Under the pieces are notes generated by a model. It ran no database searches, had not been told where the DNA came from, and worked only from the letters and a program-made list of their open reading frames with translations. From the NCBI GenBank assembly GCA_022457065.1, contig JAJGBQ010000005.1:3348001-3412000 (forward strand): 64,000 nucleotides of DNA, written 5' to 3'. Positions 47,274-58,514 of this stretch are shown piece by piece. This DNA is from Curvularia sp. ZM96. Its lineage: Eukaryota; Ascomycota; Dothideomycetes; Pleosporales; Pleosporaceae. Made by a program: the position numbers and the translations under genes. Within the stretch, counting starts at the first letter, position 1. Each line of letters opens with the position of its first letter.

Positions 47274-48595
47274 ATGGATGACATGGAGACTCCCGAATGC
47301 TTCAGGCTGATTGATGAACTACTGAACAGCACTGCCATGGATGACGACTCTCCGTCGCTCGATGAAGCCAGCAAAGAGTCTAATCACGCTACGAAACAAC
47401 GGAATTCATTTTTGAATGAGATGGATGAGGTTCAAATCGAGATTCAGCGCTTGCAAAGCAACATTGATTCGCTCAATGCCTACAACAGGAATCTCGAGCG
47501 GGACAATGCCGAGATGGCATCGGTCGTGTCAGAGAATCAAGAACTTCGCAACAGACTGGATACTCTTACAAGAACACTAGAGGCCCAAGATGTCGAAAGT
47601 CATTCGTCCAGAGCTTCAGGCAATAATGTAGCTGAGCTTGCTCACGTGGGTGTACAACTGCAGGCCCTCAAGGATGACACCAAAGCTTTAGTCACTGAGA
47701 ATCGCATACTACGAGAAAGCATCAACGATTTCAAGGCACACGCAAAAATCCTCAGTGACAACCAAACCACTTTCAGCGAGTTACAGAGGAAACTCACATC
47801 CGAGCAAAAGATAAACGAGCAGCTTACAACAAAACTTTCGGAGAGTTCGAGTGCACTCGAACAGATTACCGGTCTATCCCAGCGTCTGAGATCCAGAAAC
47901 CAGGACACTGAAAAAGAGCTGGAAGAGCTCCGAGCCAAGTTGGACGCTGCTGAAAAAGATCGAGATTGGTATGTTTGTTATTCGCGAGCCGTGATGACCC
48001 TCATGGCATCATCAGCCATGTAACACAAGCATCATTGATCCTTCCAGTCGTTCTAGTCTCATCGAGGTTCCCGGTTCTGAACACTTGTTGCTCAGTCAGC
48101 CACTAACCTGTTCATAGGCACCGCAAACAACATACCGAGATCTTGGAAGTCCGCAACACGGTCAAGGCAGCCCGCGCATGCGACGATAAACGTTTAATGC
48201 AAGAGAACGATAAGCTCAAGCAAGAGAACATTGCGCTCACCACGAAGCTTACTTACCACCTTTGGTATGTTGCTCAATTCATCACTGATCTTGACCTTGC
48301 TGCTGAAGAGGTACGCGTCTACACATGCTCGCACAAAAGCCTTAAAGAGGTTACTCCACAGAGCGACAAAAGTACACGTATCAAACCAATGGCAATGATA
48401 GCAAATGAAATGTACAAGCACTGGGCCAATGACAAAGTATTTCAGGAAAGATATGAGGCTGCAAGAAAGATTATCTGCAATCATCATAGCGCCCATGAGA
48501 AGGCAGGACATCGGAATGGAGATACTACGGCCACACTCCGGTCTACTTTGAAGGAGTTGGATTGGAAGAGGGGTGTCGCACAACCTTCTCCCTAA
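47274..48595 (+). CDS. Coiled-coil protein of unknown function
   Basis: Two exons, 47274-47968 and 48118-48595, giving 390 residues. The splice joins TG|G (Trp) across a 149-nt GT-AG intron and keeps the frame. After a short acidic start (MDDMETPECFRLIDELLNS), residues 45-260 show long heptad-like runs of Leu, Glu, Lys and Gln (EMDEVQIEIQRLQSNIDSL, KELEELRAKLDAAEKDRDW), resuming after the intron (KRLMQENDKLKQENIALTT). The C-terminal 110 residues are mixed-charge and probably globular (WYVAQFITDLDLAAEEV). There is no motor, kinase, membrane or known tethering domain. Such proteins may be cytoskeletal, spindle or septum components, but nothing specific can be claimed. The start at 47274 is preferred. 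An upstream in-frame ATG at 47148 would add 42 residues without visible structure. Confidence 0.72.
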
Positions 48596-48756
48596 CTGAA
48601 GCCATGATACACCCAAGGGAATCTGGCAACGCGATCAAGACGGTATATGCTGATGATGTGGTATGGAAGGAATCACCGTAAGGCGTTCGTCTCAAGAAAT
48701 AACTCGAGTATACCAAACAAATGTAATGTCTCTAAACACCACATTTCCCTTCGCAT

Positions 48757-49455
48757 TCACTCCGCAAAATGCCCCTCCACATGTCTCGCAACCGCAATCT
48801 CATCGCCCTCAAACTGCCCACAAACCGGACACACCGCCGTCTCCCCTCCCCCTTCCCCTCCCCACCTCTCTTCATGCCGTCGATCCGCCTCCTCCAACGC
48901 CGCAAACAACCCCGTCTCAGCCAACGGCTGCCGTCTACTCTCATCATAAAAATATTCATCTCCCTCCCTGACATCCCTCTCCATCCTTCCACCCAGCATC
49001 CTTCCCCCTCTCCCCCTCCCTCTTGCGCCTCCGACTTCTCCATCTCGCCCCAACCCCGCCTCCGGTCCCCCAACAAGCGCCTCGCCTGCTTCTCCCTCGG
49101 CCAGACTGATTAGACTCTGCACGCGCCCGACGCGTCCGTCTCTTAGTCTTACTTTTACACCGCGAGGATGGTCGCCTCGCGTGAGCAGCTCGGCTACGAT
49201 GCCGTTGACACGGTGGCCGGTGGGTTGGTCTTGTTTAAGGATGAGGGCGACAGGGGTGCCGGGGTGGATAGAGGAGTGAGCGGGGACAGGGGCGTATGCT
49301 GCGGAGGGGCGGAAGCTGCTGTTGTTATTATTGCCTCTACTGCCGCGACCGGAAGACGATGGCGCCCCGCCTCTGTTGCCTCGGCCTCGTCCGCGGTCGG
49401 AGGATGTGTTGGAGCGAGGTTGGCGGTTGGGGTGGTTTCGTCGTCCTGTTTGCAT
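48757..49455 (-). CDS. YwbE-like domain protein with C-terminal zinc finger
   Basis: Single-exon frame of 232 residues. Residues 1-45 are Arg/Gly/Asn-rich (GRGRGNRGG). Residues 64-115 (HPGTPVALILKQDQPTG, GIVAELLTRGDHPRGVKVRL, GRVGRVQSL) match the small YwbE family (DUF2196), known as stand-alone proteins of about 65 residues in bacteria and as a domain in fungi. Its biochemical role is not established. Residues 209-229 form a C2H2-type finger (C209, C212, H225, H229; CPVCGQFEGDEIAVARHVEGH) that resembles the ubiquitin-binding UBZ class, though this is by eye only. The Gly/Arg-rich linker (RGRGRGG) could bind RNA. The start is the first Met of the frame. The GC-rich coding sequence gives long shadow frames on the plus strand. 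Confidence 0.75.
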   Translation of the reverse strand: MQTGRRNHPNRQPRSNTSSDRGRGRGNRGGAPSSSGRGSRGNNNNSSFRPSAAYAPVPAHSSIHPGTPVALILKQDQPTGHRVNGIVAELLTRGDHPRGVKVRLRDGRVGRVQSLISLAEGEAGEALVGGPEAGLGRDGEVGGARGRGRGGRMLGGRMERDVREGDEYFYDESRRQPLAETGLFAALEEADRRHEERWGGEGGGETAVCPVCGQFEGDEIAVARHVEGHFAE

Positions 49456-50478
49456 CGCGCCGGTACTCTTTGACGTCTTTTTCTTAGATTCCGTATCCTG
49501 GCTCTTGTATTGGGTTCTTTGTTTGATAGCTCGGAGCTGGGAATGCTATTTTTTGCTGGCTTTTCTCAACTTCCCTGGATGAGAGATGCTGTGACAAGTG
49601 GGGAAAAGGTTTGTCTTTCTTCTTCTATCGCTGCCCTCGCGAACAATGTAATTCCTCTCCCTATCTCTTTCAAAAACCTTTGACTTTCTCTCTGTGTATT
49701 TCTGCTCAAAGTCTAAATATCTAAGCTTTTCCCAAAATGTGGTCAAATTGGCGTCTTCGCGTGCATATGTCACGCTATCTTTTATACAGAAATGCCAGCG
49801 CCCAAGTCACGGCATGCGTGTAAACGCTATTTAATAAGCACAAAAGAATTGTAGTGTATCTGGATTGCCTTGAGTGGCGCATCTATTATTTGCCATCTGC
49901 TTGATTAGAAGAAAACACGCTCTTCCCATATGAGAGGACGTTAATCCATTTTGAACTTTGACCATTTTCAGGCTAGCGCCGCTTACGTCATTGGCTCAAC
50001 GTCGAATGTAAAAAGTTGAAGTCTTCAACACAGTCCGCCCAATCATGGCGTATTTCTACTATTACTTAAACCCAATCAAGCAACAGGTTTCTCACGGCGA
50101 ACCTTGAATAAATACCGAGCAGTCATTTCGTACACACAACCATGTATTGAAATCTAAATAAATCGATCCTCAGCTAGGTTGTCTCACCGTGAGATCTTTA
50201 ATTTGGGGTCTGCCAGCCCTTCAAAATATGCAACAAACACGCAGTAGCCATGAAAGACGCCAGCAATGCAACTAACGCACCTGCCCCAAACACAGGAGAA
50301 GTGAGACCAAGCGAGCGTGGTACGAATCTACCGCTCGCGCGACTCCTATACCCAACGCCATGTATGAGATTGCCGGAAAATGTGTCGTGCCAAGGGGTAT
50401 ACACATGAATCAAAGGTCGTCTGGGTGCGTCCCAAGGTACGGTTGGGGACCCAAGAACGACGGGTGTTTTTTTGTTGT
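49456..50478. other. Intergenic region
   Basis: Upstream of the YwbE-like gene and downstream of the J-domain gene (both minus). AT-rich between 49.5 and 50.2 kb. No gene is seen. Confidence 0.5.
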
Positions 50479-52611
50479 TTAGAATGGGTAGCCGCCAGGT
50501 GGTCCTCTGGTTCGGCCGCCGCCAGGCATGCCGCCCATGCCGCCGAAAGGACTGCCACCGCCGGTGCTGAAGTGGAAGCCGCCGCCGCCACCTCGGCCAC
50601 CTCCCATGCCTCCTCCCATGCCGCCAAACATCTGCATGACTATAAGTGCTGTTAGATGTGTTCCTCAATGAATATGGTGGTAGTACTCACGAATCTCAGG
50701 GTCGATGCCGCCACCCATGCCTCCTCCCATGCCACCGCCACCAAACATGTCGGAAGGATCGACGAGGTCGGCGCCAGAGTCATATCTCTCGCGCTTCTGG
50801 GGGTCACTCAGCGTCTCGTGCGCTTCTTGGATCTCCTTGAACCTATCAACGGCCTCTGGATCATCGGGGTTCTTGTCAGGGTGGTGAATGATGGCCAACT
50901 TTCGGTAGGCCTTCTTGATTTCGGTCTCCGTTGCGTCCTTTTGGATACCAAGAATCTTGTAGTAATCCTTCCTCTTGCTCTTCTTGAGCTCCATCTCGGC
51001 ATCACGAATCTCCTTGGCAATGCCGGGCTCCGACGGGTTTTCTTCGGCAATAGCCTTGAGATCGCGCAACGCCTCCTCCCAGTTTCCGCTCTCGCCCAAG
51101 GCCTTGGCCTTGGTCTTCCGTGCTTTGGTGTAGCTCGGGTCCAGTTCAAGTGCTTTCTCGCAGTCGGCAATGGCTTGCTTCCACTGCTTTTGCCGGCTGT
51201 AGCAGAGGGCTCGGTTCTGCAGGATCTTTGAGTTTGTGTTCTTGTTCGAAGGGTCGACTTCGAGCGCTTGTGAGTAGGTGTCAATGGCTTCTTGATATCT
51301 ACCAGACTTGAAGGCAGCGTTGCCTTCTTGCTTCATGCGGTCCAGCTTCTGCACCATTCGCAAGTACTTGACTGCAGCCTTGAAGTCGGGGTCGCAGTTG
51401 AGTGCTTGCCGGAAGTGTTGGATGGCCTTGTCGTTCTCGCCTTGAGCGTAAAGAATACGGCCACGCAGCACCAGGGCATCTGGGTCTTGGTTGTTGTATC
51501 GTAGTAACGACATGACCACGTTCTGTGCCTCTCCAAGCGCGTTAGCACTGTTCATGCGCAGGTGTGCTTCTCCCCGCATCAGCTGCCACTTCCTTGGCTT
51601 GTCCACACCAGCACCGAGGCCCTTCTCAGCCTCGTTGAGAGCGTATATGACCATGGAGCCTGAGCCCTCGTTTCGCGAAGTCTCCTCTGCCATGCGCAGG
51701 TGCTTCTGCATGGTCAGCGCAGGCTGCTTGTCCTTGGTCGAGGCACCAATCGAATCGTACACCTCCAAAGCCTCGTCGGGTCGGCCCAAGCTGGTGTATA
51801 CTCGGCCTAACCGTAGCAGGATCTTCATGTTGTTGGGGTCGAGCTCGTCTGCCGTCTTGCAGTCCTCCAAAGCCTCATAGAAGCGGTTTGCGGAAATGTA
51901 GGCAGCGGCGCGGTTGGAATAGTAGGTGGCGTTCTTGGGGTCGGCCTCAATGGCTGTGGATTGGTTAGCCCAAGAGTCTATTTGGTGCACTGTAGCGCAA
52001 CGCTTCGGCTGACGGCGGTACTACAGGCGTGTCGAGTACTGCCAGTGTAACGACGCACCTTTGGAGTATTCCTCGATGGCTCTAGGGTAGTCTTTGATCT
52101 TGAAAAACTTATTGCCCGCAGCCTTGTATTCCTCGGCGTCGATGGTGGGAGGCTGAGCGGGCGGTGTGGCCGCCTCGGGGGTTGCTGCGTAGTTGGCTGT
52201 AGGAGGCGGTGGGCTCTTTGTGTACCTGTGTGGTGGAGGGGCAGGCCCGTCTGGCACGCCGTTGGAGCCGTTTGTCTTGGGGGCGTCTACTGCCGGGCTC
52301 GAGGGAGCGGGGGAGGACGAGTGTTCCCTGTCCACGTCCATTGGCTGGGGCGTGGGCTGGTCCATGGCGGCGGACATTTGGAACGAGAGGCGCTGGCGCT
52401 CTTCGGGAGGGAGATTGAGCGGGTGCGAGTCGTGGTCGTACTTGGACGAACGCTTCGACGAGTAGGAGCTGGAGCGGCGGGAGGAACGTTCCCTGTCCCT
52501 GAGCTTTGCGTGAGAGAGCTTGTCGGGAGAGGCGGGAGGCGTGTCTGAGGCGGACTGGGATGTGGGCCTGTGTTTTTTGGATGATTTAGCAAAGAGGGAG
52601 GGAAGAACCAT
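50479..52611 (-). CDS. TPR/J-domain co-chaperone (DNAJC7-like)
   Basis: Three exons on the minus strand: 52611-52059, 51953-50691 and 50639-50479, giving 658 residues. After a disordered Ser/Pro-rich leader (1-150), tetratricopeptide repeats start at about 155 (EEYKAAGNKFFKIKDYPRAI) and continue in two blocks. The second has the clear set KQEGNAAFKSGRYQEAIDTY, NRALCYSRQKQWKQAI and KAKALGESGNWEEAL. A J domain at about 513-578 (YYKILGIQKDATETEIKKAY) contains the HPD tripeptide (about 542-544) needed to stimulate Hsp70 ATPase. The tail is Gly/Phe/Met-rich. TPR plus J domain is the layout of human DNAJC7/TPR2, which links Hsp70 and Hsp90. Cytosolic action is inferred from the lack of targeting signals. 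The last intron (50690-50640) must use the ATAG acceptor at 50640 to stay in the Gly-rich frame. The gene diverges from the Yippee gene. Confidence 0.9.
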
Positions 52612-54099
52612 GGGGGCGAGGTGCGGGAGAGTAGCGGCCTGGTGGTTGACTGGGTCGCTGGAATTTTAGTCGGGCGATTGTTGGAAAGTCCAGGGTGGAT
52701 GAAAATTAAAGCTGGGATTTGGGACTTCCCGTTGCTAGAACGTTCCATATCAGCGAGGGTAATCCCGCTAGCAAATCTGCCACACTGGCAAGCCGCAGCG
52801 GACGTGCATCGGAAGGCTGGGGGGAGGCGCAGGTGCGCGGTCCCCGTCCCTTGTGCGGATGTGGCCAAGCGTTTTGGATATTTTATTATCGCAGCTTTTT
52901 TTTCCCGCGACATGGGCATGTATGTTGGCAGGTATAATTATCTGGCGGGATCTAGGCTAGATCCGTCGTCCCGGCTCGTCACAGCGGAACTGCAGTGCAA
53001 ATGGTAGCAGACACACAACTCGAGCATCGCGACGCTGCGCCGCTCCCGCTCCCCTCTTCTGCAACCGACAACAACAGAGACGAGTCCCTGAGGCAACGGC
53101 CCATCTGCGAGGCTGGGGCGCGCACTGTTACCAGATCGACGACACCGTGCACACGGGGTGCGTGAGTTCGTCCACTCCCAACGCTCGATCCCCCCTCGCT
53201 CGCAGAGGCATGATGCGCTGGCCTCTCTGATAACCAGCCTGCTTGTTTGTGTGCCAATACAAAGCATTTCTTATTTGCGGTGCGGTGGCTCCACAGCATC
53301 GACAGCGGGCTTGGCAACGCTTGCAGCCATTACTGGAAGACGGGCATCCATGCCATGACTCGCTGCGCTGCAACCGCGTGCTCAACACGGTAGCCCGCCA
53401 TTCGTGCTCGCAAGTTGCAAAAAGAAGCAGTACAAGACATGCTCCTCATTTTCAATACACCACTGTGACCTCGATTGCCAGCCTGCTGCGGCGCGGCGCC
53501 TTCAGCTGACTATATCTCGCCTCATCACCGCTTCCATTGGCTGCTGCATTGGCTGGTTCCCATGATGGACCCCGCTCCAGGCACCCTTCCCCAGCCTTGG
53601 ACGTCGTGAAACGTACTCTACTATGCTCTGCTGTACTTACTTGCTGTCCAAACCATAGCTACATTCAAGACAAGACCCAAGCCTAAGCCGGCGCTGCTAC
53701 TATCATCATTACGCGTGTTCCGACGAGCCACGCCTCTTCCCGTCTGCCAGTCCCCTCCGTCATCCCGCCTTGGATCACGCACGTGCCATTGGGTGCCAGC
53801 AGCCCGGCGTCACCTCCCCCAGTCAAAGCTTCTACTGTACTCCACAACTCAAGATAGCAAACGCGCTTTGGCGCCATCCCGGGTGCCACCATCATCGGCG
53901 CTCCGAACGCTCTAGAGCCAAGCTCCTCGCCAGCACAATCGCCTCCGCTTCCGCCTCTGCCTCTGAACCCGCGCCAGCAGCACGTATGACAGGCAGCGAC
54001 CAGCACCCAGTGGCCGCTTCTGACCTCCGCCAACCCCGTCCCAGAACGTCCAAGCCCCAGCAAGCTTCCACCACCGATTCTGATCACCTAGTCATCACC
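52612..54099. promoter_or_regulatory. Divergent promoter region
   Basis: Lies between the J-domain co-chaperone (minus) and the Yippee gene (plus). GAACGTTC at 52738-52745, 127 bases from the co-chaperone start, is a minimal paired heat-shock-element unit (GAAnnTTC). A single pair may be chance. The rest shows only spurious frames. Confidence 0.45.
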
Positions 54100-54503
54100 A
54101 TGGGCCTCTCCTACAACATCTATCTCAACTCGTCGCGCATCTACGGCTGCAAGAACTGCAAGACGCACTTGTCCAACCACGATGACATCCTGAGCAGGGT
54201 CAGTGCGCCTGGAGGCCTCTCTCTCCCGTCGAACGAAAACTGAGATGAATGCTGATGTTTTGCACACAGAACTTCCGCGGTCAGCATGGCAAGGCCTACT
54301 TGTTCGACAGTGTGGTCAACGTCACCGAATCTGACCCCAATGAGCGCAACATGACGACGGGCCGTCACATTGTACGCGACATCCACTGCCGCCAGTGTAA
54401 GGAGACGGTCGGCTGGAAATACGACAAGGCCTACGAAGCCAGCGAGAAGTACAAGGAGGGCAAGTTCATCTTGGAAGCTGAGCTCCTTTGCACCGTCACC
54501 TGA
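54100..54503 (+). CDS. Yippee zinc-binding protein
   Basis: Two exons, 54100-54198 and 54270-54503, giving 110 residues. Yippee proteins are small, very conserved eukaryotic zinc-binding proteins with a beta-tent fold, linked in animals and fungi to cell-cycle or growth control and ubiquitin-ligase complexes. Seen: the two zinc-binding pairs CKNC and CRQC, with CKTHL, GQHGKAYLFDSVVNV, TTGRHIVRDI, ETVGWKYDKAYE and a conserved end FILEAELL. The length and architecture are complete. The frame is open far upstream of 54100 (to about 53770), but that part is low-complexity and unlike the family, so the start is placed at the MGLSYNIYLN context. The intron is 71 nt, GT-AG. Confidence 0.93.
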
Positions 54504-55181
54504 GCACGGAGCTCCACTACTCGGGTTTTGGCGTCTTGGATGGGCATTTACCGGGAGTTTTGGATTGGATCAGACTGCGTGATTTGGATTCTACAGACGG
54601 GGATTTCCTTTGCATTCCGGTTTTGTTCGGCCGTCCACTCGCCGCTCCAGGCCGGTCTTACACAGCATGTTGAACTCGCTAGTTCTGTTTTTTCCCTCCT
54701 TTATCGGCGTCCTGGAATGTCGCTTCGGAAAGAGGTGGAGAGAGATGCCCGCGACCTTCCCGCACTGAGCCGAGACCCGCTTCCATACACTCAGGGACGG
54801 GCGACGTCACGACATCTCTTTTACTGCTTCACGCAATGTTCTCTGCTTTTGGGTTTGTCAAGAAGCACTATAACGATATATATTAAATTTCAAGAAACAC
54901 GAGCCCACGCAGTGTGACTTGCTTGCTGGTGGCTGCTACCCCGCAGTCGGGCCTCGGCGGGGTAGCGAACACACTTCCATCGCGACTTGCGCCGTCCGCA
55001 CCTCGGGCCCATGTCGTCAGAGCAGAGGCTTCATATGTAGGGCGTGAGCTCCACTTAATTGCATGGTTTTTGCTTCCGTCTCTACACATACATATTCGTG
55101 TACTACTTCCCTCCATCGCTTCTGCCCGTCTTCAGTCGCGAATAACTACTCATCTCCTATTTGCACCTAGCCAAGCACAGC
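54504..55181. other. Intergenic region
   Basis: 3' flank of the Yippee gene and promoter of the alcohol dehydrogenase gene. A G-rich patch (GGGCCTCGGCGGGG, around 54948-54962) includes a sequence fitting the loose CreA consensus. Nothing else is supported. Confidence 0.45.
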
Positions 55182-56400
55182 ATGAAAGCAGTTGTCTTCA
55201 AGGGCCCAGGAAAGGTGGTGATTGAGGACAGGCCTATTCCCAAGATTCAAGATGATGGAGACATCATAGTCAAAGTTGACAAGGTAATTTTATGCAATTC
55301 TTCATCTTTTGCCTACATGAAGTTGCATCACTAACGCTTCTTAGTCGGCGTTGTGTGGGAGGTTCGCTCAAATCCTCTCGTCAATCCACATGCTATCTCT
55401 GACTTGAAAACTAGTGAGCTCCATGTATTTCGAGGCCACCAGCCATCAGGAACCGAGTTTATTATGGGCCATGAGTTCACTGGACACGTCCACGAGGTGG
55501 GTGCATCGGTCAAGAACCACAAGGTTGGCGATCTTGTCGTCACGCCTTTCACGACCTCGTGCGGAGAGTGCTTCTACTGCAGCCGCGGCTACTCGTCGCG
55601 ATGCACCAAGAGCCAGCTATTTGGATCCGTAGGCCTCGACGGTGCCCAGGCCGAATATGTGCGCGTGCCCCTTGCCGATTCCACGGCCGTCAAGGCTCCC
55701 TCAGGTATCAAGGACGAAGCCCTGGTTCTGATGGCCGACATCTTCCCTACTGGTTATTTTGCGGCCAAGAATGGATTCCAGTATGCTAGTCCAGAGGAGG
55801 CCAAGAACAGCGTCGTTGTCCTTATTGGGTGTGGACCTGTCGCTCTCTGCGCGCTGTGCAATATTCTCAACTACAACCCTAAGCACATTCTCGCCGTCGA
55901 TTCGGTTCCTTCTCGACTCGAATTGGCCAAGTCTCTAGGTGCGGAACCATGGAATTTCCAGACGGACCGCGAGGGGCTCGACAAACGCGTCAAAGAGCTC
56001 ACTGAAGGTCGCGGTGCCGACATTGTGATTGAAGTCGTCGGCCTTTCGCCGGCTCTGCGCATGGGCTACGAGTTGATTCGGCCATGGGGCGTCATCAGCT
56101 CTGTCGGCGTCCACAATGCCGAAATTCCGTTCACTGGAAACGAGGCATACAACAAGAATGTCCGGCTGCAGATGGGTCGCTGCCCTGTCCGAAGTGTGTT
56201 TGAAGAGGCCATGGAGAGTCTCAAGAAACACCAAGACAAGCTCGGGTGAGTGCCAATGCTTTCAGGATAGCCACGGGACCGCAGCTGACGTGGATAGATT
56301 TCTGGCTGATAAGATTATGCCGCTAAGTGAGGCCGTAGAGGGATATGATCTGTTTAACAACATGAAGGTGCAAAAAGTTATATTTGAAGCCCAGAAGTAG
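55182..56400 (+). CDS. Zinc-dependent alcohol dehydrogenase family protein
   Basis: Four exons: 55182-55283, 55345-55361, 55415-56245 and 56298-56400, product 350 residues, the typical size of medium-chain dehydrogenases. Exon 2 has only 17 nt but supplies the catalytic-zinc cysteine (SALCGSELH). Further seen: GHEFTGHVHEVG with the zinc-ligand His and Glu, a structural-zinc loop with four Cys (CGECFYCSRGYSSRC), the Rossmann motif VVVLIGCGPVAL and AVDSVPSRLELAKSLGA as the cofactor-binding fold. The overall pattern is closest to the formaldehyde-dehydrogenase-like or threonine-dehydrogenase-like branch. The substrate is not predictable. The Asp in AVDSVPSR suggests NAD rather than NADP preference. 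No targeting peptide is seen, so a cytosolic enzyme is likely. Confidence 0.9.
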
Positions 56401-57348
56401 AGGGTGCATGGGCCGGCGTTGAGAGGTGAGGTTTGCAGGCGTGTATGGGCTCCGAGGAAGCGAGCAGGCGCAATTACTATATCCAGGGCGGAAATGCTAA
56501 AAGGCGACCAATGGCATACTTTGTGCAGTGCAATACAATGGCCTACAGTGCAAGAGTGACGAGCCGGTGCTGCGGTGCTAGCTGCATCGTCGTGGGGACA
56601 AAGCCGCCCGTGCACGCGGGGTCTATTCTGTGTTGGCGGATAGGGCGGCGCGCGATGATGCTCGACGAACAGGCGGATGCATTCACGCCTGCACCCGTTG
56701 CACCATGGCTGCCCTCGTAGAACACCATGCTGCCTGTCGTGCGAGGCCGGATGCCTGCTGCATCTGAAGCATCGCAGCTGCTCACCCAGCCTGCACTCGC
56801 CTTGAATGCGGCAAGGCGTGTCCGTCTCGCTAAGAGAAGTTTCAACCTGCCGCCCGAATATTGCGCTGCTCCAGACCTGTCCTGTGTCCCTCCCTCTCCC
56901 TCTCCCTCTCCCTACCTCCACTGCCCGCAAACTCCAAGGTGGCTCCACCAACACTCCTCTCTTCCTCGACACGCCCCCAATCCTCTCTCCCCTTCTCTCT
57001 CCGCCCCTCTCCGCCCTCCTCGCCTTACCCGTGCGCCCTCTCCGTCTGTCCTGTCGGCCTCTCCGCACCGACCACCTCTCTCACCCCCGCCACTTCCGTG
57101 ATCGCCTGTGAGTAGCTCCCATGTCGAGTTCCAGACACACGCATCAACCCAATTCCTGACTCTCACCCCGATAGCCTGAGCACTTTCTCCCTGTTCCTCT
57201 CCTCCCGCCCCCTCCTTCACCCCACCACCGTCTTTGCGACTCACCCTCCCTCTCTGTGAGTGTTGCGACGTTGCGCGTGTCGCGCAACTGCGTCACTAAA
57301 CTGCGTCACTGACCACAACACCAGCACCTCCCTCAATCCTCCTACACC
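56401..57348. promoter_or_regulatory. Promoter and CT-rich leader of the KH gene
   Basis: Starts as the 3' flank of the dehydrogenase gene. From about 56880 to 57250 the plus strand is strongly C/T-rich, with a CTCCCT-type repeat at about 56887-56917. Such pyrimidine tracts are common just upstream of transcription starts of highly expressed fungal genes. A leader intron (donor GTGAGT at about 57108, acceptor CACCAG near 57326) is possible. No gene is supported. Confidence 0.5.
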
Positions 57349-58514
57349 ATGTCCACCGAAGAGCCCCAGCCCGGTCCCGGCCAGGATGCCAGCCGCGTTG
57401 CCGATCAGCTTGATCGCCTCAACATGGACGGCGAGGGCGAAGTCATCCCACGCACCGAAGAAGAGTACGCCGAGGCGCAGCTCACCCTGCGAGCCATTGT
57501 TTCGTCCAAAGAAGCCGGAGTCATCATAGGCAAGGCTGGCAAGAACGTTGCCGACTTGCGCGATGAGACTGGTGTTCGCGCCGGCGTCAGCAAGGTTGTC
57601 CAGGGTGTCCACGACCGAGTCCTCTCCGTCACTGGCAGTCTATCTGGCATCTCCAAGGCATACGGTCTCGCTGCCAAGGGTCTACTCGAGGGCGCGCCTG
57701 CCATGGGCATGGGCGGCGCCATTCGCACCGACGGCACTCATCGTACGTACAAGTGTTTTGCTCCCGCAGCAAAGTGACGGTGCATAAGAGTACCCAGCTA
57801 ACTTCTGTAGCCATCCGCCTCCTCATCTCGCACAACCAGATGGGCACTATCATTGGTCGCCAGGGTCTCAAGATCAAGCAGATCCAGGATGCCTCTGGTG
57901 TCCGCATGGTTGCACAGAAAGAGATGCTTCCCCAGTCCACCGAGCGCATCGTCGAGGTCCAAGGATCCCCCGCCGGCATCGAGAAGGCTGTCTGGGAAAT
58001 TGGCAAGTGTCTGATTGACGACCACGAGCGCGGCTACGGCACTGTTCTCTACAACCCCGCCGTCAGGGTTCAACCCGGTGTTGGCCCTGGTCCATCGGCG
58101 AACGGTGGTGGTGGCGCGCCCAGCGGTGGCATGGGCGGACGCTCGTATAACCGCACCGGCCATGGCGCTGACTTTAGTGACGCCCCGCCCGCCTTCTCTC
58201 GACGATCCGGTTCCGATGCTGCCAGCAGGCCACCGCCCCCTACACACACCGAGGACGGCGAGGAGATGCAGACTCAAAACATCAGCATTCCCTCCGACAT
58301 GGTTGGTTGCATCATTGGACGCGGCGGCAGCAAGATCAGCGAGATTCGCAAGACTTCCAACGCCCGTATTTCCATTGCCAAGGCGCCTCACGACGACACT
58401 GGCGAGCGCATGTTTACCATTACTGGTAGTGCCAGTGCCAATGAAAAGGCACTGTATCTCTTGTATGAAAACCTCGAGGCCGAGAAGATGCGTCGCAGCC
58501 AGGCGCAAGAGTAG
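57349..58514 (+). CDS. Triple-KH-domain RNA-binding protein (PCBP/Pbp2-like)
   Basis: Two exons, 57349-57742 and 57811-58514, product 365 residues, 68-nt GT-AG intron. Three KH domains are visible, each with a GxxG loop: KH1 at about 45-112 (AGVIIGKAGKNVADLRDETG), KH2 at about 133-205 (MGTIIGRQGLKIKQIQDASG) and KH3 at about 284-350 (VGCIIGRGGSKISEIRKTS). A Gly/Pro-rich linker separates KH2 and KH3. This layout is that of poly(C)-binding proteins and the fungal proteins Pbp2, Hek2/Khd1 and Rnc1, which bind mRNA and affect its localisation, stability or translation. Which of these is the orthologue cannot be decided by eye. The intron lies just before KH2. Codon use is C-ending, as in a well-expressed gene, consistent with the CT-rich leader. 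Confidence 0.92.

Noticed and set aside
49168..49473. Plus-strand frames opposite the YwbE-like gene
   Set aside because: Shadow frames in GC-rich coding DNA. The minus strand carries the recognisable domains.
53770..54243. N-terminally extended Yippee protein
   Set aside because: The upstream extension is low-complexity and unlike the family. The frame after 54198 reads into the intron.
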